Made by a program: the position numbers and the translations under genes
The notes under the pieces: model-generated
Seen by the model: only the letters and a program-made list of their open reading frames with translations
Told to the model about the DNA's origin: nothing
Database searches by the model: none
DNA from: Callipepla californica brunnescens
Taxonomy: Eukaryota; Chordata; Aves; Galliformes; Odontophoridae
NCBI GenBank assembly: GCA_023055505.1
Contig: JALIRH010000003.1
Location: forward strand, 35,900,842 to 35,964,841
Length of the DNA: 64,000 bases
Direction of reading: 5' to 3'
Shown: piece after piece, positions 13,086-22,851 of the stretch
How positions within the stretch are numbered: position 1 is the stretch's first letter
Layout: the number at the start of each line of letters is the position of its first letter

Positions 13086-14282
13086 ACAGTGGCACAATTT
13101 TACATGCAGAAGTTTAAATATTATAAAATCTACCGTGTATTTAGTTTCTGGGTGATTTAAGGTATCTGTATCTACACCTCAGGATGAAACTTTCACATCA
13201 AAAAGATTTCTGTAATGTAAACTCCATGCTCTGCTATAGCTCACCACACTCACAGAGGTCCTGCTATGAATTCTCTAACAGCAATAGGTCATCTCAGTTT
13301 GGTCTCTCGATTTTATGTTTTATGTAAACAGAAAACATGCAAAAAAGGTTTACTATTGCTTCAGAATAACGCAGGGTCTATTTTTAGAAGATATTTTATC
13401 ATTACAAATGAAAGTAAGATGAACTAAACATGCACAGAGTATCTTCACGCAGTTGTGTCCTGCTAACACTGTGTAACAGAAGAGCACTGGGCCTTGCCTC
13501 TTTTACACAGTAAGAAATCAGTAGTTTCCATTCTGTTGTTTGGTCTCGGGAAAGGATTCCATGAAATGGATAGAAGAAATAAGGTATACGCCAGGAATGG
13601 TCTCTCACAAACCAGTTGGATGCAACTAACAGACCTGCATCTGGCCCACTTGGGAATCAGAGAGATTTACATCCTTTCTCCAAAACTGGGGTGCCCAAGG
13701 GAAGGCAAAGGCGCACAGCATGGGATCTGCGGAAATACCACACTGCTGTGCCATTTGCTGAGCAGCTGAACAGAGGTGGGGTTGAGGGGTGCTTAGCTGG
13801 CAAGTCCAGCCAAAGCCGCCTCCCGGGCCTCATTCATTTTATATTTCACTGATTAAAAAAACAAAACCTAGATCAAGCAAGTACGGATTGCAGCAGTCCC
13901 GATCTTGTATTTGCTTTAAGATACCTAATGATCTAATCATTGCAAGCTTGACCAAACAAAGAGCCAATTTGTATAACACAAGATCACTATCTTTAGTTAA
14001 AATTCCCCTCTGTTCTTCAATTGTCTAATAAAAGCCCTTTATAAAATTATGCAAGTCATGGAAATTTCCTAATTATGTATGTCTGGAAATAGATTGCAAT
14101 TTATAATACTGAAAATGTTTATTCAGGAACTTAGGTAAACCACTGAAAGGAAAACCCAATTTCTCTATATTTGAGCTTCTTTCAGAAAGGCAATAAAGGT
14201 TTTCATGTCTCAGATGCAGTAAGACACCACAGAAGATAAAGCCAGAAGCAGCTTTGTTATTTGTAGCTTAAGTACAGCTCAC

Positions 14283-14339
14283 CTCCAAAGGAATGATTAA
14301 TTTGGGATCATAAACCTATAAAGCAATACTCAGAAGAAG
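14283..14339 (-). other. Candidate internal exon (57 nt)
   Basis: On the minus strand the segment is preceded by a long pyrimidine tract ending in 'ccttcttttttcag' and followed by 'gtgagctg' after a GAG exon end, which is a strong acceptor and donor pair. All three frames contain a stop, so it cannot be an ordinary internal coding exon; it might be a non-coding-RNA exon, a terminal coding exon, or a chance pair of splice motifs. Confidence 0.25.
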
Positions 14340-16808
14340 CTGAAAAAAGAAGGGAGAGGTTCAGAGGTTAGAAAACAGCTGAGCTTAACAAAGACCCATT
14401 TCTGGTCTCTGTTCCAGAGCCTTCCAAAGCCTGATTGAACAAAACACAGTGTGACAAAACTCCTCCCTGCCCTGCAGCTTCACAAAGACCCCAGCACTGA
14501 CAGCCTTGTGCTTACTCTCACCTCATATTACTCACAGTGAAGGGCATAACTCTGTCATCACTCAACTCAGACAAGACACTTTTGATTGAATTAAGACTAT
14601 CAAAGCAGACTTTGTTGTGTTTGATGAAACTGTTGCTGCTGCAGCACGATGGGAGCTGCACCTCTTCATGCCACTCTCTCTGCCACTGTTCTACTCTCCT
14701 TTCTTCTGCCTACATGACTGGCTGCATACAAAACCGAAGAATCTCTTTCTTCACCACTTCTAGTGACTCAACTATATTTGGACAAAACAGACATTTCAAC
14801 ACAGATACAAACTAGCAAAATTGCTACGTACTGCACCAATAATTATTTGTGCAAAAATAAGCTGAGTCTAAAAGTAATCCCTCTTCCACATAATAGATTT
14901 TAACTGATGAAAACTGAATCAGCATCTACGTCCAATGAGAGAAAGATTATACTGCCATACTTGTATCTGTTTGATACAGCTCTAAGTGTGATAGATACGC
15001 ATACCTGAGTAGATAAACTCAGCTATCTGGATTATTTACTACTATAGTATGCATCAATTTGGGACTGTTCACAGTCCTTGTCCTTACTGTGCATACATTT
15101 TATCTTCAGTGTCAACACATATTTCCAAAATGATTACATGATACAGACTCTTTAAGGCCCTTTACACAGAATAATACTTTCAAGGCATATGGTCTGACAT
15201 ACAATTATTTTAGTGCATGGTTTGTTGTATGCTGTAAACTAAAAATATTTAGCAAGCTGTCTTCTGAATAGTAAATAATGGACTAAGAGAATCTGTCATG
15301 ACTGCTATTTCATTCAGAGAGTTGCATTTATACACAGCCCATTAAAGTACTGTTTCACTTTTGTATCATTCCAATTTTGTATTACTGCGTTCGGGGCAGC
15401 TTAAAGAACTACTTCAACAGATAGAGTATGCCAGGCTGAGCCTCAGGGGGAAATCTGTTTATTTCAAGAATATTTAAGTTTGTGAAAACTACATATATAA
15501 CACAATAAACAGCTGTGGGGTGCACAATGCCTCTCAGCTGACCCCTTGTCTTTATAAAACAGAGAACTTAGCAGAGGCTCTAGACGGATTTTTCAGAAGC
15601 AGCAGTACACAGCAAATCAATCCAAACTGAACCCTCCACCCTGCTATCCCCAGGAAGCAACTGCTCAACACATGCTGCAGTACTGAAGATAGCGCACTGG
15701 CTTGAAAAATATCAAGAATTGTATCTGTAACAAAAAACTTGTTACACCAATATTCTAATTACCTGTAAAATGACCTCTGAAAGTCATTCCCTGAGTTTTC
15801 TTTACGACAGTTGAAAGATATTTGCAGACTACTAGTATATACAAAATACATCTTTAACTTAGTGCAAAAATGACTATTGATAACTGCCTTTTAAGATTAA
15901 TTTTAATGCATTCGGATTATATTCAAATTTTCTGCAGGAAAGAGAATTGAATTTTACTAACATTTTTCTTGCCTTGGGGGAATATGTCTAAAATCATCTT
16001 CATTTTACATCAGAGCTGCATAAAGAAGAAGATAACAGAAAACAATAGACAGAATACTGAATAGAGGCCTAAAGCATATGCATTATTTACGAGGCAGAAC
16101 CTTTCAGCATTACAAAAGTTGAAGCCAGCTACTGTATTACAGAAGACGATATTTGAGATAAGATATTACATGATTCCAATACTAATATTTGAGGACATTT
16201 TGAATTCAAAATCTATTCAGTAAGAAACGCTGTAGATTTGGTATGTTTATAAACAGTAATCAAAAGCAACTGTTCAACTTTAATATAGTTGGAATAAGGG
16301 AAAAATCTACTTAAATTAATAAGGTTGAATAACAAAGTAAAGCCCCAAAGAACCAAGTTATTTTGTTCCTAAAACCTTATTGCCAAATTATTTTACAAAA
16401 AGTTACTATACCTACACAGTCTGGAACACAAATGAAAAGTATCTTCGTACTTTTTTTAAAAAAGGTCATCATTGCATAGAAACATTTCAACTCCTGATAT
16501 TGTTATCTGAGCAAGTACTCCTGAACCAGTGTGAGATCTCCAGTGGGCATGAGAGAATTACAATTTCGACGCAAAAAAATCTTCATGGTACCACTGAAGA
16601 GCTCTACTTTGGTCTCTCAAAATGTTTGATCAACTCAGTCTCTTACAGCAGTCACAGAGCAGATGGGGCCCTTGGCAGCTCAGAGGATGAGGCAAAACCT
16701 TCCTTTTAGTTAAGCTGCTAAAAATGAGGTTACCCATGGGAAGAGGGGCATGCTTTCTCTTTTTTAGATGAAGACAATGCAAAAGGCTTTCTTGACTTTT
16801 CCTAACAG

Positions 16809-16860
16809 CACACCAGGGGAAAACAGAGAAAGTGAGGACACTGAGAAGGAGCTACTAAAG
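16809..16860 (+). other. Candidate internal exon on plus strand (52 nt)
   Basis: Preceded by 'tttcttgacttttcctaacag' (good branch/pyrimidine tract and AG) and followed by 'gtgagggcc' after an AAAG exon end. One frame is open throughout and encodes TPGENRESEDTEKELLK, an acidic, helix-like peptide, entering with one base and leaving in phase 0. The same frame also lies in an unspliced 40-codon open frame starting at an ATG at 16768 and stopping at 16890. I do not recognise the peptide. It is on the opposite strand to the other exon candidates, which lowers confidence. Confidence 0.25.
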
Positions 16861-18458
16861 GTGAGGGCCTTCCTCAGCTGGATCTGTTAATGAGGCAGCT
16901 CAGAGCCCTCCTTCCTCTGCTGACAGATGCTCCTCTGAAAGCCTGCTTAACAAAACATTTCCTTCTCAAGAGAGAAGCTACTGATGGCTTCACACTACAG
17001 TCCTAGCTCAGACCCTTAGCTCCTACCACCACAATGCCATTGTGTTCTGCCTCTCCACTCAGCCTCCCGTATTGGTAAAGATCAGCTTAAAAAAATCCAA
17101 AGCAGAACAGTGCTGCTGGTGTTACTATACGCTTTTTACCCATATAGCCCCCCAGAATACTGCACAGTTTACACCACACAACACACTGCTGCTCACCCTT
17201 CCTATTGAAGTAGAACCTCTTAGGTATTATGGGGCAGTGCCGGAAGGGAGCGCAAGGGAGTAGGAACAGCAAAATGACTCCTCTCTCTTAGTGCTCAAGG
17301 TCGCAGTTTTTGAGGATTTTCCACACGTCACAAAAGCAGCCACAGTAAAGTCCTTCAGTTCAAAGTATTCATGTGCTTGAGCTGTGTCTCAGGGCTAACA
17401 TCCTGAGCTCCATAGTAGTTCAGGTACTATGATTCCTTTTATAACAAGCATAGTTTCAGAAAAATATTTTGTCTTATGAAGCAAGATTTTCATTCTGGAA
17501 TGAATTAAAAAAAACTTACACCACCATCTCAATGCAGTAGAAATTATAAAGCACATTGTAACTTTAAGCTGCAATGCTACTGTATTTACAAATATCATGC
17601 TTCACCTCTTTGCCAGATGATTTAAAGCACCATTTTGTAATGTATTTTTAGCAGTATCAGAATGTCTCCTTATCAAAAGAATTTTAAGATTTTTTACTGT
17701 TCAAAATGGGGACAATTCCTCTTGCTATAAATCAATTTAAAACAACAAAAATCAAACGCCAGAATTCCATGTCTTTTTTTTTTAATTCAGAATCCACAGT
17801 ATGTTTGTGGATTGTGTTCATCAGTAGCTGTGCTAAAAAGAGCCCTAATCTTCACTTACATAGATGGTTCAGAAAATTTATGAAATTCTTTGCCACAGGC
17901 ACCTATGGAAGCTCACAAATGAGAGCAATTTCATATTTTTGTAAAAATTCCATGACTGAAGTAAAAGAAAGGCTATTTATATTGTGCTAAGATACGTGGT
18001 GCATAATGGGTATCTACTTATGCAGAAAACATTCTGGTCTCTTTTCAGTCTACAGGATTTAAAAGATTTTCCTAATGAGTAGGCAAAACCATAGCACACT
18101 TTTGAGGAATTTTCTTCCACTCTAATACGGAAATATTTCATTCCCTAAAGAGGAAAATTGTACGCAAACATATAACTTGTAGTTACATTAATGTAGTAAG
18201 TGAAGAGGCCCAAGATGCAAAGGAATCTGTCCTAGTATGCACATTAGCGATTTGTTTGAAGGCAATAAAGCATTTCATCCTTCCCTCCCCTTTCAGTGCA
18301 CACTGAACAACATAAATATTGTTCCGTATCAAATCAGGTAGAAGTTCCAAGTTGGGTTAACCCAAGTCTTCTGGAAACTCAATTTCCTTTCTTAAAAGGA
18401 AATTTTGGAGAACAAGAAGCATGGCAGGGTACAAGAATGTTTACCAAAGCAGGCAAAA

Positions 18459-18477
18459 AACAAACAAACAAACAAAT
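18459..18477. repeat. CAAA microsatellite
   Basis: Short run of CAAA tetranucleotides. Confidence 0.8.
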
Positions 18478-18582
18478 CAGACCCTGTAAAGAAATCCCCA
18501 TGGCTACCTACAGCTTCAAGCTGGCTACAAATTTGACATTTGGTCCAAAGATTAAAATATTTAACAAACACGCAATGCTTAC

Positions 18583-18646
18583 GTGATTCTTCAATATATA
18601 TCTGCTTTAACAGCTCAGCCGTATTTGACAGATGCGTTGAACATGA
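18583..18646 (-). other. Candidate internal exon (64 nt)
   Basis: On the minus strand it sits between an acceptor ending 'cagtctttacattgtgcag' and a donor 'gtaagcat'. One frame is open from the first base: SCSTHLSNTAELLKQIYIEE, followed by one more serine codon and one spare base at the 3' end. The peptide has a credible helical composition but I cannot match it to a family. The same frame continues in a 121-codon minus open frame (18392-18757) that runs through both splice motifs, so openness is weak evidence. Confidence 0.25.
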
Positions 18647-19411
18647 CTGCACAATGTAAAGACTGATTTCCACATGTTCCAAGCCCACACCATGCACACA
18701 CATGCTTTTATGCAGCATTGGTCTTAGCTGAACACCATGAACACCTCTAATACACATTTCTATTGCTCAAACAAAATCATCCATTGCCATTTAGGATGCT
18801 GAATCTTGTATGATCTGGAATCTACTGCTTCTGAGGCTACAACCATTATATTAAAGCCTAGACCTTACCTATCAATACCACGTTAGCCTGTATCAAATAA
18901 TAATTAGATGGGTTTTCTTCTTGCAGTTGTACAGAACCCCATGCACAGTATTTTCACATGTCATTATTTTTCTGCTTTCCCTTGCTTAACCTCTTTCCTT
19001 TCAGATTTTACTCTAGCAATTTTTCCTAAAGCAATCCTCCCATAACTGGATGTCTTATTTAACATTTTATTTTGGGGGGGCAGCATGAAAACGCAAAGAC
19101 AACGAATAACCTTTTCTGCTGTCTACAACACAGTATGACTGTTCTCCACAGCACTTTTTCCACTTCTGTTTCTTTCTTTTCCTTATTTTTATCTTCAGTG
19201 TTTCATCTTGTACTTGGTATTATTTTTCAGGGTTCATTTTGTTTTTGTTCCACTTCTTGTGTTTAAAGAAAAAAGAAAAAAAAGCCCAGCAAGAGACTTC
19301 AAAGGTTTCCTTTTCCTACCATCACAAGGTCTGAATCATCTGTAGGTGCCTTGATCTCTTTCTATTTGCACGCATCTTTCGACTTCCATTTTCTATCGTT
19401 TCTCTTTTTTG

Positions 19412-19531
19412 TCACAGAACCATAAAACAGCTTGGGTTGGAAGGGACCTTAAAGACCACACAGTTTCAACCCCCACCACAAGCAGCGCTGCCAACCAGCA
19501 GCTCAGGCTGCCCAGTGACCCACCCAGCCAC
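19412..19531 (-). mobile_element. CR1 LINE 3' end fragment, minus orientation
   Basis: Reverse-complement CR1 3' end: 'tcacagaaccataaaacagc', then 'ttgggttggaagggacctta', 'aagaccacacagtttcaacc' and 'ctcaggctgcccagtgaccc'. About 120 bp, 5' truncated, no coding. The plus-strand 72-codon frame overlapping it is a repeat by-product. Confidence 0.94.
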
Positions 19532-21717
19532 TCTCCCTGTTCATTCAATACAATATTCCATTCAAAGTATTATCAACAAACAAGAAAAACAAAGAGTCTT
19601 ACCCTCTTAAAAACTTGGCACTGTTAGCAAGTGCTCTAATGGACAATTTAGAGACACTGCATTAGCAATGTTTAGTGACCTTCCATCTTCCATGCAATCA
19701 GTCTATGGAGATGAGTTTTACAGAAAAAAGCATTTTGGACACAAAATATCAGGACCGTTTACAATAGGTATGTGAAGTGCATCACACTGAATCAACAACC
19801 GTAGATTTTAAAAACAGTCATTCTGCAGCAAACTTAAGTGTTCATTATTCAAACAGAATACTGCAGACTGCATGGCAGAACCTGAACATCTAGATTAACT
19901 GAGATATTACAAATCCTGCTTAGTATGAAGTATATAGATGGTTGTCTGAAGGAACAAAAAGGTATTCCTCATCCTTTTAGCATGTTTGGTTTTGGTAGCA
20001 GATCATCTCCATCAGAGATGGACTATCTTCTTTTCCTGGGTTTGACAAAAAATCCTATATTCTTTAGCTAACATGGAACAACATCAGAATTAAATGAATT
20101 TGCTTTCTTGGCATCACAACACTTTATCAGATGCACCAAAATCACCATCTGATGACAGCAGATGACAACTGATTACACCACTTCCAGTTCTGAGATAGAA
20201 AAATAAGATTTTATTTGAATATTTCTCAGTCAGACTTAGCTGGATGTTAAGCACATCAAAGTTTTTTAAAAAAAAAAACGTACAAAAGCCTCATTACTGT
20301 TTCAGCACATCAAACTCTGGCTTGCCAGGTCGGATACGCACAAACTGACCTCTACAATGTCATGGCTTTCAGGTTATTCATTGATTTCTGGGAATCAAAA
20401 ATGTGATGCAAATAAGGAGTTGCTAGTCAATTAGTTCTTATCACAAGCTCGCAGTCTGTGATAATGGGATGACACATTGTTCTGCATAACAATTGCAAAC
20501 AAGTCTTTTATAGCCAGGTAACAGTCCTCAAAGGAAAGACGTGTCCTCTTTCCAAAGAACAGATGTAGTCAGCAACATGATTAATGCTTTTGCACATGTT
20601 GCAAGACCGATTTTAACAGCTGTCAGCAATTTCAGATGGTATGGGCAGTCTCCTCCCACTTACCATACACATGCAATATTGATACAATCGTGGTTTCAAA
20701 TCCACACACAAAAGAAAAACTTTTCTTTTTCTCATCATTGTAATTTAATTCCATCACTGCCAAACGTAATGGAACTATGTGGGGCTTCTTTAAAATGCCT
20801 ACAGTTTACCATATGTTCATTTAATTTTTAAGAGACAGCTACATCATGCAAGTTGCGATCCTTTGCCATCCAATATATGTCATTAAAATGAATATTCATG
20901 TGGCACTTCCAGTGGCTTTGCTTAATATCTCATCTACCAGAGTCATTAAAAGCCTTGTCATCATAACCCACCAGTGCCTCTGGCACATGTAAATTATTAA
21001 CTTTAGCTCTGTCTGCAAGTGCTAATCTCAACGCAAAATAGAAAAATAAATTACTAACATCAATTATCAAAGGTTAGAATTTTCACGAGTCAATTGGGAT
21101 TTCCACAGTAGCTCCAGCACACACTTACCTTTGCTAGAAGTCACTAACAAGATATTCTTGACCAGACCAAACAAACAGAAAACCACTTGAAACATTTTCA
21201 GTTGTTATTACCAAGAAAGCAGACATTCCAGTAATATTAACATTATTAATTATTAATCTTAAGTCAGGTGAGACACTGCAGAAATGAAATAAAGGCTCTG
21301 TTGCCTTCCTTTCTGTGGAAACCCCACAACAGAAAAGCTGAGTAAATACCAGTTTGTATGAGAAAAGTGAAAATCAATGGCTAATTAAGAGGTTGCTTGA
21401 TCCAGAGCAGTCCCCCACGATAAGTCTTCCCAGGATCAGCATGCAGGATAGAATGTTTTAGCACTACTGTGCATCTCAATGCTGTCCAAAAAGCTGCTGG
21501 CATTGCACACCCACTGTATCTGGGGTGCTGGGGTGGCCAAGAAGAGCAGCAGGAAGAGATTGATGCATGGAGGGAGGGAGACATTGTGCCTGCCTTGCTT
21601 CAGTGCCCAGGTGGAAGAATGGAAACAGCACAACCAACCACAGAGACTCCACTGTAGTCCAAATTCTTTCCCCTCACAATTGTGCTTTACTAGCTCATTG
21701 CTATTGAAAGCACAGAG
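19532..21717. other. Unique AT-rich non-coding sequence
   Basis: No gene or repeat family recognised apart from a candidate exon at 21129-21156. A GC-richer patch at about 21470-21640 has overlapping frames on both strands and no recognisable product. Confidence 0.5.
21129..21156 (-). other. Candidate micro-exon (28 nt)
   Basis: On the minus strand the segment ends in CAAAG before 'gtaagtgtg', a near-ideal donor, and begins after a T-rich tract ending 'tttggtctggtcaag'. One frame reads NILLVTSSK from the first base. The acceptor is less convincing than the donor, and an alternative AG lies 13 nt inside the segment. No product recognised. Confidence 0.2.
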
Positions 21718-21820
21718 CTGTTGATACCAAAAGACTTAAATTAGTAAGCAATCTGAAAACAGACCCCTTGATGCTCCAGAATGAAGCAAGGGGGCCCTAT
21801 ATGTAGACACAGTGGGGTGG

Positions 21821-21887
21821 TGCCAAAGAGCAATCTAAGAGAAGAGCTGCCAAAGATTAATCTACAACACAAGGAGGTGCCAAAGAT
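21821..21887 (+). repeat. Spaced TGCCAAAGA repeats in LTR U3
   Basis: TGCCAAAGA occurs at 21821, 21848 and 21878, with loosely similar sequence between. Repeats in U3 often hold enhancer protein-binding sites; here this is only suggested by position. Confidence 0.65.
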
Positions 21888-22112
21888 CAACATGTGTACC
21901 TCAACATCTAGGCCATATACAGGCAAACTGTAAGACCCCATGCAATTGACAAATGCAAGTGCAATGTTAGATTTAATACATATGATAATCACAGGGACAG
22001 GTAGGAACTTCGTAGAAATTCTATGATTTGTGTGTTAAAAATATATAGTGACAATGATTTAGCTTTGGGGAGTGCACGCTTTGCGGAAAGATCTCCATGC
22101 ACCCAGTGCTAT

Positions 22113-22118
22113 AATAAA
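22113..22118 (+). promoter_or_regulatory. LTR polyadenylation signal AATAAA
   Basis: Canonical hexamer inside the solo LTR, 67 bp before its 3' terminus. It may still be able to end a plus-strand transcript. Confidence 0.65.
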
Positions 22119-22544
22119 CTACTGTCAGCTTACTGAACTATCCTTTGGTTTGGAGAGTTTTCTTGGTTACACGTTTTTGGTAACACTGTCACGGGGCAAA
22201 CTGAAGACCTGCAGACCCGGTCTCTAAAAGAACTGAGCTTGAACTGAGGCAAGGGTAAGACAATGCAAGGGCAGAATATGTTCCCTTATAGTGCTCTCCC
22301 AACTACACATCTGTCCAGGCACTTTCTGAGCTGGATGTGGTAAGTATGAGCAAGGACACAACCACAGATTTTTTTTCTTCCAGGTATTCTACTTCATCAG
22401 CCTCCTTCTGAACCTATGTAAACTGATCTTCTGCAAACTTAGACGCAATTCAAGTTAGACAATGCTGCTCAGGCTCATCTCCACACAACTGTTACATATT
22501 TCTAAAAATGAAGATTTCATAATACAACTGCACTGCACAATTCA

Positions 22545-22573
22545 AATATATATATATATACACACACACACAG
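22545..22573. repeat. TA/CA compound microsatellite
   Basis: An alternating TA run is followed directly by an alternating CA run. Confidence 0.88.
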
Positions 22574-22805
22574 ATATATTTGTATATGTATATAACTAAC
22601 TGAGCCACATTTAACAACTACATTTTTAAGTAAATTGAACAAAACTGGAACTGAGATACAAATTTTAAAAAATATCAGTACAATTTATTTTAATTTGTTA
22701 CTTACACTGCTCACTTTGACCTCTGCTGTTTCATAACCATATCTCAGTGTTCAGACATGCTTACTGAGGAATGCACACAGCTCTCAAGAAACTACATATT
22801 CTCAC

Positions 22806-22851
22806 CTCAATGGGAAATTCAGAGAAAATTCCTGAGTAATTTTTCCTCCTC
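22806..22851 (-). other. Candidate internal exon (46 nt)
   Basis: On the minus strand it lies between an acceptor ending 'aatacattgcttag' and the donor 'gtgagaat' after TTGAG. Two frames are open across the segment; one, entering with one base, reads RRKNYSGIFSEFPIE and ends in phase 0, which would join in frame to the candidate at 18583-18646. The acceptor tract is mediocre. No product recognised. Confidence 0.2.

Larger units (their letters stand above)
9270..19411. other. Mostly unique non-coding sequence with a few exon-like segments
   Basis: About 10 kb without a clear interspersed repeat family. It includes an A18 run (10091-10108), a 32-bp tandem duplication (13022-13085), a CAAA microsatellite near 18459-18477, and modestly GC-richer patches near 12.2-12.4, 13.6-13.85 and 16.6-17.3 kb for which I recognise no product. 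Candidate exons are listed separately. A 168-codon minus frame at 10354-10860 is rich in Phe, Leu and Ser, has no recognisable domain, and is probably chance. Confidence 0.5.
21722..22185 (+). mobile_element. Endogenous retrovirus solo LTR (464 bp), plus orientation
   Basis: Begins TGATACCAAAA and ends TTTTGGTAACA. These termini are an 11-bp inverted repeat with one mismatch and carry the TG...CA dinucleotides of an LTR. It is flanked by the 4-bp direct repeat CTGT (21718-21721 and 22186-22189), the target-site duplication length usual for gammaretrovirus-like (class I) elements. A polyadenylation signal AATAAA lies at 22113-22118, 67 bp before the end, giving a short R/U5. The U3 has three copies of TGCCAAAGA at 27- and 30-bp spacing. 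No primer-binding site or gag-like coding follows and no polypurine tract or env-like coding precedes, so this is a solo LTR left by recombination. Family name not assigned. Confidence 0.85.

Noticed and set aside
14865..14887. 'tctaaaagtaatccctcttcc' resembling a mariner terminal repeat
   Set aside because: No second end, TA flank or transposase remnant found nearby; similarity is too short.
22193..22209. Near-repeat 'ggcaaactg-aagacc' at 21922 and again at 22193, considered as a target-site duplication
   Set aside because: The first copy lies inside the LTR once the true ends (TGATACC...GGTAACA with CTGT duplication) are recognised, so the similarity is probably coincidental.
22319..22440. 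Plus-strand exon pair: 'ctggatgtg' before GTAAGTATG, then an acceptor 'ttttcttccag' and a hydrophobic open frame
   Set aside because: The supposed intron would be only about 47 bp, too short for a vertebrate intron. The motifs are probably coincidental, or a donor left near retroviral sequence, although no internal retroviral region is visible.
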